Below, piece by piece: positions 30,578 to 43,032 of a stretch of DNA of 64,000 bases (positions are counted from its first letter, which is position 1; every line of letters begins with the position of its first letter). Both the position numbers and the translations under genes were made by a program. Origin of the DNA: Krasilnikovozyma curviuscula (lineage: Eukaryota; Basidiomycota; Tremellomycetes; Cystofilobasidiales; Mrakiaceae); NCBI GenBank assembly GCA_014825775.1, contig MVAQ01000038.1, forward strand, positions 60,946 through 124,945, written 5' to 3'. The notes under the pieces were generated by a model. The model was not told the DNA's origin and searched no databases. It worked only from the letters and a program-made list of their open reading frames with translations.

Positions 30578-33500
30578 TCATTGTTTCAATTCATCACTGT
30601 CGTCATAATCATCCTCTTCATCCTCCATTTCTTCCAAGAGCTTCGCTTGAAGCGCTGCTGAAGCCACCAAGTCATCTGAGAGGGACATGCAAGCATCAAG
30701 TGCTTTTTGAGCCGAATCTAAAGCGAAAGGATGAAACAAAAGTGAGCCATGAAGTATAAGAGACTGATGCAAGGGGCTAAGACTCACCTCCCATTTTACC
30801 AATCCCTTCCCAAATTTCACCATACGAGTTCAACCCAGCAATCAAGATCTTCGCGTTTGTGTACATCCCCTGAATCTCTTCCTTTTGTTTACTTCCCAAC
30901 TGGAACTTACACTGAGCCTGAGTCGCCAGCGCCAACAACAAAAACGTGTACACGCCCGACAACAGACCGCAAGAGCAGAAAGGAAGAGCTCGAGCTCCCG
31001 GCTTACTTTTCGCTGAGATAGCCATCGCAGCTGCTTTATGAACAACTTCAAGTCGGACAATCGTATGTCCTGCTGCTGCGATCCTAGCGAGACCAAGACC
31101 AGGTGGGAAAGGGCCCGTTGATCCGGTCGGAATGACAACGAACTCGTCTGACCCAGCACCAGGATCACTTGGGTTGCTCTCTAGCAATGTTGAAGAACTA
31201 GTACTGCTACTGTTGTGCATTATGTTCAGTAGTTGACTCGGTGGTGACTGGCTGTGTTGGCTCGAGCTCGACGAAGGTGGTCCGTTCGTCTTCTTGAAAA
31301 GCTTTGAGACCGGCCTCATGTCAGAACCAACACCCCAAGCCTTGGGCTTCAGTTTCGTAATCGAACTTGAAGCAAGAGGTGAGATATGACTGTCAGTCGC
31401 TGTGGATGGCTCCCCAATGTATGTTTGGCCTGATACTGGTAGCAGCGATGGTGGCGGGGAGACGGAGCTGGACGCTGAAGGAGGGACGTTGGTGAAGTGC
31501 GGGGCGATGTTCATCGCCGCTGTGACTTGTGCTTCACCTTGTTGAGGAAGCTGATAATTTTGCTGCTGTTGAAGTTGTGGTGGTTGGGGCTGGTAATGGG
31601 AAGCTGATGGTGCGGCTGGGTAGAAGTTGGGAACAGGGTTCGGTTCATGAATGGCTGGCGCATACAGTTGAGCCTGACCGTAGAAGCGATACAAGCTAGA
31701 GCTGTCAACAGGAATACTGGGGAAAGCATTGGTGGATTGTGGGAACTGTTGTGGTGGGGGAGTGAAACCCCCTCGATAATTTCCATCTTGGTCATAGAAT
31801 GGATAACCACCACCAAAAGTGTTTCCAGGTAGTCTCGGAGTAAAGTGTGGACCATCAATGGGAAGGTTGAAGCTGCTTGATCCGGGTTCAGCCATGTACC
31901 AGGGAAGAGGATGTTTGCTTGACAAAGCTTGGGAGCTTTGGAGCGGGGAAGGAACAGGTGCGGTGGGTCCGTTCGAAAAGAGATAGCTGAAAGGTGGACT
32001 AGTCTGTTGAGTATAAGGAAGAGAAGCTATTGAAGGAGAAGTGTACGCCGATTCTGAGTACGGCTCAGCGCTCGTTGCCCAGATCGGTTCCAGTGATTGG
32101 ACCTTTGGTTGGAGTAGTGTTGGTGGAAGTGGCGTATTAACAAGTGTTGAAGAGCTGCTGTGATATACCGGTGAGACAATGTCGGGTTGGATTGGGGCCT
32201 CCTCCAACTCAGAAAGCCCAAAGCCTTGTAAGGTATCAGAACCTGCGAGAGAGTGTTCGTTGCCAGATGAGTTGCTCATATTTCTGTCAAGAGTGGGCTT
32301 GGCATCTTCTTTAGGGGTTGCAGCGGCAACTTGCTTGAGCAATGCACTGGGGGAGACATCCGATTGAGCTGGAAGGCCGCACATCTTCGTGGAGAAGAAG
32401 GCGACTTCAGGGAATGCGATAGTTCGATGTAGCCAGACTTGAGCAACCGCAAGCTACAAAAATAATATATGTAAGTAGACAAACGGCATTAAAGTGGATA
32501 AAGAGTTGCTCTTACCATCAAGAATGAGCTCAATTGGAAGTTGGCAGCCAGTTCTTCCTCCGCACCCTTCTTCACCGGCTTTGAAGCAAGATCCTCTGTT
32601 TCCTGAAGCATCCGGATCAACTTCTTATCTAAACTATATAGCTCCTGAACAAATATCTGTTTATCGCCTTTGCGGCCGTCAGAGGGTTGTCTCAAAGGGT
32701 CGGCGATAACTTTGTGAGGTGACATCGAGCGGTGGTTCATTTCGTTGAAGTCCATCAGAGTGCGGAGGATGTTGATCTGTCGAGGCCAGATCTATTGAAC
32801 AGATGAAATGGGTAAGTGAAGTTCTCTCACGGGGTGAATGTGGAGTGGGAAATCGCTCACTTCACTGTCAGCACCACACAGCGGGTACTTCTTTGTGATT
32901 CTAGGATCAAACGCACTCAGAGAGGGAAGCTAAATCGGAAGGAGCTGGAATTAGTACGAAAGAGAGAAAGAAAGCAAAAAGTTGATGGTAAAACTCACCA
33001 AGCCAGTGATGATTGACCCTTGCATCATTCCCATGTACACCATCCACCAGCACCTCCTCCCCATTTCTGTTTTCCACAGCTTCTCGGTTTCACTTTCATG
33101 ATTTTTAAAGCCATTGAACCCAGCACCAACGACGCTCTCATCGTTGAGGCCCATATCCATCGCAACCTGCAGCGCCTGTCCAGCCCTGAACCTCATCTTG
33201 GTCATATTTCCCTTCGCTGCGTACTCCCAATGAGCCAGCAGGATTAATGCCATTACACTGTCAAGATACAGTGGCTGGTCGAGTTCTACACCGGCCTTCT
33301 CGACGAGGCCTTCGATTGCTTCAAAGCACTCATCGGCGAATTTCTGCGACGCACGCCGACGAAGGTGTTTTGATGTGGAGCTCTGGGGGTTGGGATCATT
33401 TGGGTGTGGGATAAGGACGAGGCAGGTAAGACATGCGAGGAAGAAGGGAGACCATTTTGATTTCGAGCTGGTTGAGGATGAAGACAGGCTTGATGAAAGA

Positions 33501-34962
33501 AAAGCGACTAGGTCATTTATTGGTGCTTGACCTGCCGTAGGCAATACGGGCATCCAAGTATAGATATCTTCATAATAGGCTTGAATACTGTAGTTTAAAA
33601 ATGAAACAATGGGGATCAGTCATCTTGTATCAGTGACTTAGAACTTCACAGGTCGTCAAAAGCATTGCAAGATACTGCAGCCCAGGAACCTTCTTCTGCA
33701 CGTCGCCTCTCGCCAATGCAGACTCAACTGAAAACAGAAGAGATTCTCCAACATATTTAAGCCAGTTGAGAACGAACAACGAGTGCAGAAGAACGGATTC
33801 AAAAAAAACTCCCCGCAGCGATGACGAGACACCACGACAGGTTGAAGGAAAGCAGAGCGGCGCGTCACAAGAGGAGCTCGTAATCCACTACAAGGACAAC
33901 AAAATCGAGAATTGCCTTTTCCTATCCCTTGCTGTGTTGATATCCCGACAGAGCTCGAGACAGCTGCTTCCCGCCACGGCAAGGCAAGTTACCGACCCAC
34001 GACTTCTTGATCGCGCCAAAACAAAAAAGCCAACGGCAACAGCAGTGAATAACACTCACATTTCTTCAGCGCTCTTGTATTCCATCACGATATTCTCCAT
34101 CGATAGCTGATGCTCCGGGGAGAGATTGATGTCCAGTCCTGGAAGGTCATCGCCCAGCGAGCCGGGCACGCCAAACGCTGGGCCTGAAGACGTCTGCCAG
34201 GCGTCGCTGTTCTGGTCGAGGACTTCACCGTAATGTTCGATCTGTTCCAGCATTGCAAAGTACTGCACTAGAGGGTTGACGGACCCAATATCGTCGGCTG
34301 TGTAGATCCCAGGGTGAAAAATTAGATAAATGTCTCAGTGCGACTGTAGCGGATGATCATGTTGGTGGAGGGCAATGAAGAAACTCACGATCTTTCTTCT
34401 TCCTTGGCCCCCCTCTCTTGGACTTGACATATTCACATGTGAGACCACGCTTCGTACACTGGCAGAGCGGCCAGAGTGCAGCAACGTCGAGAGAATGGTC
34501 AGCACCAGTTTGGAATTTGCTTAGAAGGGGCAAAACGAAGGGTAACGTACGTTCAGACAGTGAGGTTGTTCACCACCACACTTGGCTTTCTTCTTCCTAC
34601 AAGTCAAGCAAGCTGTGACAAAGAAATCATAGCAAAGAGGGTCAAAATTCCTCCTCAAAAGAAGACGGTGGAAAGACGGAAAGCCACGCACCAGACTTGA
34701 CGGGACCACTCGGTTTCCCTGACTTGGGCTCATTCTTGGGCTCCGTCTTGACTTTCTTAGTCTCTGGCTGAATCTCGTAGCCGTCTGCGGGAGGACGGGT
34801 CAAGTTCTGGTTTGGGAAGGATAGATTTTGATTGAAAAGCGCCTGGTGCTGAAGCTGTGGGTCGCTGTCAGGGTAGTACGCTGGATGGTGCTGGGCCTGG
34901 AAGTCACCGTAGTAAGGCTGAGAATACCCACTACTGCCCATAGAGTCCATTGGGCCAGGCAT
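30578..34962 (-). CDS. Zn2Cys6 binuclear-cluster transcription factor
   Basis: Fungal-type nuclear regulator, roughly 1,100-1,200 residues in about 12 exons. Start MPGPMDSMGSSGYSQPYYGD at 34962, stop TGA at 30578-30580. After a Tyr/Gln/Pro-rich N-terminus and a basic KKVKTEPKNEPKSGK stretch, the DNA-binding cluster spans three exons. It reads ACLTCRKKKAKCGGEQPHC then LNCTKRGLTCEY, giving the spacing C-x2-C-x6-C-x6-C-x2-C-x6-C. RGGPRKKKD follows as a basic linker. The middle region (about 32700-33560) matches the fungal-specific transcription factor domain: DIYTWMPVLP, FFLACLTCLVLIPHP, GQALQVAMDMGLND, RCWWMVYMGMMQGS. The C-terminus is Ser/Pro/Gln-rich and ends in an acidic EDEEDDYDDSDEL patch, a plausible activation segment. 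The exon structure at 33590-34060 is uncertain. Target genes are unknown. Confidence 0.88.
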
Positions 34963-35865
34963 TACGGCAAAAAGGGAGGAAGAGACTTGCTGATTGGGGG
35001 GCAGAGGAGAAACTCGCTGGCTGCGGAGTGAACGCCCGATTGATCCAAAAATCGCATGGAAATTGAAAACGGTGTCTATATAATTCCGTAAGTGCTTAGC
35101 ATCGTCCGTCTCAATTCCTTATCTCGTCGTTTCAGGGAGGGTTTCGCCCTAATCAACAAATCGACGAAGGTTTGCATGATCGCCGCTAGCGCTCTCGCAA
35201 ACGGGCACTTCTTTCGTCCTGGTGCCAGAACCTCACTATAGAACAAACTGTATCGTGTGTGTATTTATCAACCAGACAAAGTAAGGCCATGTAAACACAT
35301 AGGGCGTCAAAATATCGCGCAAAAACGTGGGTTATAACTCACCGGAGAACCGGAAAACAGAGTGAATATCTCCCGTCTTCCTGCCGTATAAATTGACACA
35401 TTCAAAGAACTGGGTCTATTCGGTCTACATGACACTCCTTCAAAGTTCTCTGAGTCGTTGCAGTTGCTCAACGTAACCGCTTGTTCGCTTCTTAACACGT
35501 GTAACGGGGCGCTAGGTCGAAGACGAAAATGTCGCGTGGCCTCGCACGTTAAAGAAAGCGCCCAACGAAGAATTCCATGTGAGAGAAATACAGATGACTG
35601 AACAGGGATCTGAAATGGAGGAGGAAAAGTCAAGAAAAGGTATACAGGAAGGAGTCCATTTTGGTATTGTGGTATCATCGAGAACCGCGAGCTAGTACTA
35701 AAAGGTGAAAGGAGATAGATATTGGATTGAATATTTTGTGTTTATAGTAGAATTGAGAGTGAACAGACAACATCCAGCGAGCCTATTACTTTGTTTGAGA
35801 GAATACAAGACAAAGGATAGAAACATGAAGAGAAAAGAACACGTTCTTATTTTGAAACCAGCCCA
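34963..35865. promoter_or_regulatory. Intergenic: promoter of the Zn2Cys6 gene, 3' side of STE12
   Basis: About 900 bp. The open frame at 35307-35678 (-) has no domain. Nothing is called as a gene. Confidence 0.4.
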
Positions 35866-38800
35866 TCAGTAACCTCCGCCGACCCCTAGTCCCTCAGGAC
35901 CATACCCAACCTGGTGGTTTACTTCAGCATAACCACCTGGAGAATCCATCACTGTAGAAGTCATGGCCGGTTCAAATAAGCCCCCAACCCCTCCATCGGC
36001 CATAGCAGCAACGTCCAAGTGTCCGGCCGTGTGGGCTGAGAAAGCACCGGCCGAGGAAGTGCTTGGATACGTGTCGACAGCAGAGTATGATGGTGTTGAC
36101 ATGGAAGAGCTGGAGAAGTTGACGGGCATAGGGATGGGGAATGGGTCGACAATGTTGGTATTTATAATTCCTAAATTCTGATGGCCGCTGTATATTCCAA
36201 CAGGGTAGGAGTCTGAGGGTCCACTTTGAGAGTCAAGAGGGTGAAATCCAGAGGAAGAAGTGTGGTCGTATGACACAGCACGTTGAGGAGGCGGTGGTGG
36301 AGCCATTGGTTGGCGTTGACCGTAGTAAATCTGTTCAGCAGAGTGGTCTTCGATCATAGCAGAGCCCATATATGACCCAGATCCGCTTCCGTAAGCTGGG
36401 ACTCGAGGTGGATATCGAGACGACATTCCTCTTGAAACGGGGAGCGCTGGGGGTGGGAGATAGACACCAGAATTGCTATTGGGAGCAGAGTTGCCGTAGG
36501 GATGATATCTCGGTCCTGAAGAGGAACCGTATAATGGAGTGGTAGATTGTCTTCCTCCAAGCCCGGAACGAGACAAGGTAGGGGTGGCAGATCGATGGCG
36601 TCTGATAGCACCATTATTACCACCGCCAGTACCTCCATAAGCGGAAGATGGAGGATACATTCCTTGAGGACCGCCACCATTGAACTCGTATCCACCAGAC
36701 GAAGTTCTTACCCCACCAATACCGTAAGAGAGTGAAGAGCCTATCCCGCTCGAACCACCGTATCCAGGACCGAGAGACGACATTCTCATTCGGTTGGGAT
36801 CGTACATTGATTGTTGATGCTGAGTATATGGTGAATCAGCATATATCGAACCAGATGGTGATGGAGCTCGGGGCTGTACCATGACTTGAGGATGAGGCGA
36901 GTTGTACCTCGAGTCGTTGCCTGGGACAGGGGAACCATACGGCTGTTGCAGATGTGGCTGTGGTTGGAACTGAGATGGACCTGGAGATCCAGCTTGAGAA
37001 TAATCATAGCCGTTGCTGCTTCCGTTTCCGTAAGCGTATCTGCTTGTCGAAACGGGAACAGATTGGTGATGGTGATGGTGGTGAGCTACACGAAGCAACG
37101 GTGCCATCAGCCAACAACCCGGAAACAGAATAAGTCATGTGACGCTACTCACTGTGTTGTTCATGCTCTTCTTGTTCCATGGCAGCAATTTTCGCCTTTA
37201 ATTCATCACCAACAGCTGGATCAACCAACCCTTCAGTTTGTCCGTCGTCATCGAACTCCTCCTCTTCCAACTCATCTTCCTCTCCCTCCTCCTCTTCCTC
37301 TAACTCATCCTCATCCTCATCATCAGCTTCATCGATAATTTTCTTCCTCGCAGTCGTCGCGGCTCTTCTCGCTGGTCGTTCTCTCTTCAGACCTTTAGCG
37401 CTACCAGAGTTGACAGTTGAGGATGCGGGAGCAGCAACCGTTGCTCCAGAGGCAACGCTGTTGTTGGAAGCAGCTGTAGCGCTATTGGAGTTGGACGATC
37501 CACCCTTGTCCTTCTCGTGCGTCTTGATATGTTGCGTCAGGTTGTCGCTCCTGCTGAACTTCTTTTCGCACTTTGGACATTCGAAAGGCTTCTCCATTGT
37601 ATGCGTTCTGACATGTCTCTTGAGGTGTTCCAGTCGTTTGAAAAGTCGACCACAGGAGAGCAATGGACAAGTAAACGTCTTCGGCAAGTTGCTTGGGAGA
37701 GCTGCTGGATTTTGAATTCGATGACCGATAGATGGTGGAATGATTCCAGATGGTGGAGGTGCTGGTCTTGATGAAGACGTTGCTCTTTCTCCATCGTAAG
37801 ATCCATAAGACTGATAACCATCTCCAGACTGAGGGAACTGAGAGGTGGATTGTGGAGAAGAAAGTCAGTGCAATAACCTATGAAAGCGAGGAAACATATC
37901 CAAAATATATATCTCACCATCATAGCACCTCGAGAACCTGGAGGTTGACCGTAAGCTGACTGCTGTTGATATGGTGCCGTACTGTAGTATCCGCCATCGG
38001 GGTGGGGAGCGACAACGCTGACACTTCTCCTCTGAACGCTTACGCTTCGCTCTCTATCCGTCTCTGGAGTCATACTGACACTGTATCTCCCATACTCCTC
38101 TCCATCTTCGCCATCGTAGCTCTCAGCTCTCTGACCCGATAGTCGTCGTTTCGTCGATCCGCCCGATTTCTTACGTCTCTGTTTGTATGAGGGCGACCCT
38201 TCAAAAAGTGAGAGAAGAAAGGTGTTACCTTTTGGATCGATGGCAGAGATGGGCTGACCGTCTGATTGGACTGCAGTGAGTGGTTCAGGTGGGGTGTCGA
38301 GTGCGGTAGGATCAGAAGAAGCTTGGTATCCTGCATCGTTTCCGTAGTATTGACCACCAGTAGCAGTTTGTGGGTATGCAGCGGTTGATGGTCCACCTTG
38401 TTGTTCAAGAACTGGTGTGTTCATGAGGGATGATACGGAACTGGTTCTTGGTCGGTGAAATGTAGGGGGGAAAGTCGCAACATTGGTGAGTGCAGAAGCG
38501 GCCTGAAAGAAAAGAATGTGGAGTTCAATCAGATGAGAGCTAGAAGAGCAAGACACCTTTGCTCACTTCTTCCATTTCGACTCTTCCAACAACCTCCTCC
38601 AATCCACCCTGTCTTCCACCGTACTGATCGTATAAACTCCTCTTGGGATCGTACCTGAACGACCTAGCAGGCTCCCCGGCAACTGCTGTCGTTGGCTCTT
38701 GCCCCATCTTCTCTCTTTTGAGATCTCGCTCAAGCGCGTCGAGGAAGAGACGGTCATGGGGGACGGAGAACCTGGAAATGGAAGGCGTTTACATCGAGCG

Positions 38801-39898
38801 TTGTGGGTAAGAAAATCTAAGGACGTGAGACTTACCAGTAAAACACTTTCTGCTTCTTTTGTGTCCTGATACAACCGTGTTTGAAAAGCAAGTCCAAAAA
38901 GGGCGACTGCACAAATAATGTCAGGGATCAGCAAGATGTAGAAATGAAAAGAAGTGGTTAACTTTAACTAACCTTAGGTTCCTCCAAACAAGCATCCGTA
39001 CCCGGTTTCAGGTTCCTCAAATCACTAAAAACACCTTCCTCAAACTTTTTCATGTTCTTAACTGGTCTTGCAAATGCCTCAAATCGGAAGATAAGAGCGC
39101 GGACAATATCTGTGCCGGTAATGTGGTAAAGATTTCCCCAAAGGACACAGGATACATGTTCTCCATTTGGAAGAAGGAATCGGTTGAGAGATGGATGAGG
39201 AGATGAGATAGGGGATTCGAGAGTGAGGGTCTTTGTCGGTGCAGGTGTGGGAGAAGCAGTTGACCAACGGGAAGGGGCTGTCGCTAGGAACTATGAAGGA
39301 CAAGCCGCACATCAGACCATACCGTCATAGCCAAAATATATCAAAAGTACCCAAAATTGCTCACAAATTGAAGTCTGCCCAAGTGATTAACCATCCTCGT
39401 CTCCTTCTCAGTCAATGGTCTCGGTACGACATCAGCACCAACAGTTTGTTCCATTTTGACATTGCTAGAATAGGTAGGAAGGGGAGGGCCTCCATTCGAG
39501 CTTCCACCTTGATTCATTGAAGTACTGGCAGCAGCGATAGCGTTGGTGTCGTAGACCGCTCCATAAGGAAGCTGAGTTCTCGCTTGGAGAGGGAGAGGTT
39601 GGGACAACAGCACTGCTGTGCTTGAAGTATTCAAGTAAGGTGTCTGTTGCTGTTGAGATAAGGATTGTTGTTGTTGAGCAGCAGATGGGCGGCGGCGGCT
39701 CGAGTTTGAAGACGTCGCCGCGGTGGTGGGAGCTTCAAGACCTGCTTGGTTCTTCGATTGAGAGTGGTATGGCTCTGCTTCCTTTTCCCCGACCTCTTGA
39801 TCTTCTTCGTCATCCAGTTCATCCTCCTCATCGTCGTCATCCCTCAGCGGCTGCTTCACGCTGCTTCTCTCCCTCAGCTCTCGAGTTCTCGTCGCCAT
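35866..39898 (-). CDS. STE12: Ste12-type transcription factor: homeodomain plus two C2H2 zinc fingers
   Basis: Nuclear effector of the pheromone/filamentation MAP-kinase pathway. Start [20 protein letters not shown] at 39898, stop TGA at 35866-35868; about 1,150 residues in eight or more exons. Order: acidic [14 protein letters not shown] and Gln-rich N-terminus; the Ste12 homeodomain-like region ([88 protein letters not shown]); a Ser-rich linker; and two C2H2 fingers, [20 protein letters not shown] (C-x4-C-x12-H-x3-H) and [18 protein letters not shown] (C-x2-C-x12-H-x3-H). A very acidic [18 protein letters not shown] patch follows, then a His6 run made across an intron, then a Gly/Ser/Tyr-rich tail. 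Homeodomain plus fingers is the basidiomycete/filamentous form; S. cerevisiae Ste12 lacks fingers. In pathogenic Cryptococcus STE12 lies in MAT, but no other MAT gene was recognised here. Confidence 0.95.
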
Positions 39899-41083
39899 AG
39901 CTACAGCACCTCAACCAACAGGACGCTAATTTTCTGACAGGGGTACGTGTATATGATACGAAGCTGGAACTACTGAGGCTGGGAGATGACTCGTTTGGGA
40001 TTTATGTTTGGTGCTGTATCAGACGATGGCCTTTTTCGTCTCAGGTTTCGAATGTGAAAAAAACGGGAGGGAGAGGTTCGTTTCGTCCCAGCTACCTTTG
40101 AGGGTTCCAAGATGTCCCTTAAAAGAGGATGATTGACACTATAGAGGGGTTTTTTTCAACTGGGATCGAAGAGGGGAGATCCAACAGAGGGGCGACCAGA
40201 CGAAATTAGGGGAGGGATTCGACCCACCGAAAAACGAGGGTTGGGACACGAGTGGAGATGAAAGGGAAGCAGAAAAAGGTAAGTCCTTTATATATTACAG
40301 AATTGTTGAATGACTTCGAGCATTCTAACCTTGCACTTCGACGAAAGAGGTAAACAGCCTGGGTGATGGGTGGGAGAAGAAGATCTTGAAACGCTTGCTC
40401 CCTGGTCGTGCCCCTCGAGTTTCGAATTTCGAACGTTTCAGAGTGAAAAGTGCCAGCTCACTGTTTCAGCAGGATAATGGATGAAAAAGCCACAGACAGA
40501 GCCGATAACTACAACACCATTCGATAGAAGGAAATCGTAAGGTAAACACCACCAGAAAAAGTTCTTTCGGTGCAGAAATCGGACTGAGACACTGCGTTGC
40601 TGCTAGCAGCGCGACGAGAGTGCTGCCCGATTACGCATCCCATCACCAAACGAAGGCAATTAAAATCAAAATGAAAGGAAGGGATTCCCGAAAGGTTGTT
40701 GTGCTGTATATTTCGCAGTGCTGCAGCGCCAATTGTGATCGTAGTCAAATCCTTCGAGTGGGGGTCGCCGAAAAGGGGGTAATTGGGATGAGCAGTACTC
40801 CATGCCGCACAGGTTGCACAGGTGAAACATCATCTAAGAAAACGAGGAAAGTATTTTTGAACACGACGAAAGGTAGAACAGAAAAGGTCGGAGGCAAGAG
40901 GATATCATTCGACGAGCATGTGCTAGCGCATTAGACGAAATCAGCGCAGTGAAAAGCGCTGAACCAGAGCACGGGCTTGCCAGGGTGCATAAATATGGGG
41001 TGGATGACTGAATAGTAGGGTTGAAATACAAGATTCCACATAAGGCCGTCTCCGACAGCTAGACTATCAGGTGTGTACACCAG
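39899..41083 (-). promoter_or_regulatory. STE12 upstream region with two pheromone-response-element matches
   Basis: About 1.2 kb upstream of STE12 and downstream of eIF3g, without a recognisable gene. TGAAACA, the Ste12 pheromone-response element known from yeast, occurs at 40814-40820 (+) and as its complement TGTTTCA at 40462-40468. Roughly 0.15 matches would be expected by chance in this length. A long leader is likely because the nearest TATA-like sequences are distant from the ATG. Confidence 0.45.
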
Positions 41084-42613
41084 TTAAGCTCCTCCTGGAC
41101 GTTCGGCCCTTGGTGCAGACCTACAATAAGCGAGTACAAAACTCAGTTCAGTGACAAATTGACTATCGTGAAGAATAAACAAGCCCGACTCACCAAGCGA
41201 CGTTCAAAATCAGATTTGCGTAACCCTTTCCATGGACCTTCTCCAATGCCCTCTGACCAACCTCCCGGCTCTCAAATGATACAAACGCGTAACCCTTGTG
41301 CAATCCTGTCTCTCTGTCTTTACCGATGTAGACTCTGGCGATGCGGTGCATAGGACCGATCGCACGCTGGAAGAGGTCTCGGAGATCATCCTCCTCGACG
41401 TCGTCCGACACGTTGGTAACCCGCAGTGTGGGGAGGTCGTCTCGTGAACCTCCTCCTGGTCCTCGAGCACCTGGGTATGCGGAATCGCCAGAAGCTTGGG
41501 CACCTTGACGTTGCGATCTAGAGGACACAGAGGCAACGAATGGTCAATTACGGGTTTAACAGGTAATTGATTTGAGGCTACTTACGGTGGGACATATTTC
41601 CCGCTGGTAGAGGCCTCAGCAGCTTGTGCTGGGGTTGGTTCAGCACCGAAGTCGGGGGTGTCTGGATACAAGGAACGAAGAACCTCACATCAGTCAAGTC
41701 CCAGGCTTGCTCCGATAAGGTAAATAAAAAGTACTCACCGGTTCCGTTGATACCTTCGAGAGTTTCTCTGTAGGGACATTTCGACGTGAACTACAATGAC
41801 GACCCAGAAAATCCTGAGTGTCAGAAAAAAAGTCCCTCGGGAACAGGTTGGCGGTGGAGGGTGGTACTCACATGGTCACCTTTACACAACCTACAAACAA
41901 TCTTCTTCACCTTCAACTTGTCTTTCGCGTCCTCAGCCTCTTTAGCTTCATTCTCAGCCGACGCCTTTCCAACAGCAAGCTTGAACTGCATGTTCTCTCC
42001 TACGGTTGTAGTGGACGTGTGAGGACCAGCTGGTTTTCCTCTTTCAGCTCCAAACCTGAAAGAAGAACATCCAAAAATAAGTATTATGAAAGTTTAGAAG
42101 GTGTAGAAAAAGGAGGGAAGGGAGGATGAACTTACTTCGACCATGCTTTTCTCTCTGCAACAGCGCTGTTCACGAGTTGAGTCTGTAGAGTTCTTCTGAT
42201 TCTTCTAGTGACCTACACAACCCAATCCAGCCCACAAAAGTTCGTTCCACACAACGGTAACACCAAATTCAGCCAAGACGACACCACATCAGTCAGCATT
42301 TACCTGCTCGATCTAGAGTCCACGCCAAAGGGAAAACTCGACCGTACCTTCACCTTCTTTCCCTCTTCGTTGTATTTATACTCGACAATGGTAGTAATTC
42401 CATCCTTCTCGGTAGTCACTGGAGCTGGCAAAGCCTCTATTTCATTCAATCCATCGAGTCCAAAAATTCATTTACCAAATTCGCGAGGAGAGAAAAAAAT
42501 CATACAGCTGAGTTCCGTCCTTCCAAGCTAATGTTTAGAAGAGAAGGGAGATGGGGTAACATACCAGCTTCTTCGACATCATCAGCCCACGTTTTCGACG
42601 TTGTAGCAGCCAT
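41084..42613 (-). CDS. TIF35: Translation initiation factor eIF3 subunit G
   Basis: Subunit of the eIF3 complex on the 40S ribosome, needed for scanning. Start MAATTSKTWADDVEEA at 42613, stop TAA at 41084-41086; about 295 residues in about seven exons. Features in order: the conserved TWADDVEE N-terminus of eIF3g; DGITTIVEYKYNEEGKKVK and VTRRIRR; a CCHC-type knuckle VCRLCKGDHVSSKCPYRE; a linker DTPDFGAEPTPAQAAEA; and a C-terminal RRM with RNP2-like LRVTNVS and RNP1 KGYAFVSFES, ending NVAWSAPRAERPGGA. Length and order match the family. It lies downstream (3') of the prenylcysteine lyase gene and upstream of STE12, all on the minus strand, but as separate transcripts. Confidence 0.95.
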
Positions 42614-43032
42614 TTTTGTAGTTGGATTGAGTGAGAAAGGCGAACTGAGTTTTCACGAACCAGAACAAAAGGCAGACCAACAAAAAGGAAGCGGTAGGAA
42701 TCGCTCTAATTTTTTTGGAGTCAGTCAAACCTAGGCTATTGGATCAGCAAAGTCCACAAAAGCTGTCTAGCAAAGTTTCAGATCGATGTAAAATTATTTC
42801 CTTGAGTCGACACAACCTGCTTAGAGCGCAGTTTGAAAACAAACCGGCCATGCTGCTGAGCATCGTATAAGGGAAGAGAAACCACTACTCTCCATTGTGA
42901 CAGCCAAGCTTAAAAACTCTTTTGAAGAAAGTTTTAGCAACATAGCAAGGAAAGCCGACAGCAAAACCATCCTCGTGTGCATCACCCTATTTACAAAATG
43001 TCTACAAAATGTCCTAATGATCGTTACCGGTC
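42614..43032. other. Intergenic: eIF3g promoter and 3' end of prenylcysteine lyase
   Basis: About 420 bp with no gene. It includes a perfect 11-bp tandem duplication, tacaaaatgtc, at 42992-43013. Confidence 0.45.

Noticed and set aside
33656..34110. Frames in the Zn2Cys6 gene between EYKSAEE and YYEDIYTW
   Set aside because: A possible exon (ESALARGDVQKKVPGLQYLA) was seen, but its splice phases do not resolve cleanly, so I report one gene span without fixing this exon.
37179..37715. Ser-rich plus-strand ORF over STE12
   Set aside because: Complement of the acidic Glu/Asp stretch and zinc-finger exon; runs of Ser come from GAG/GAA complement.
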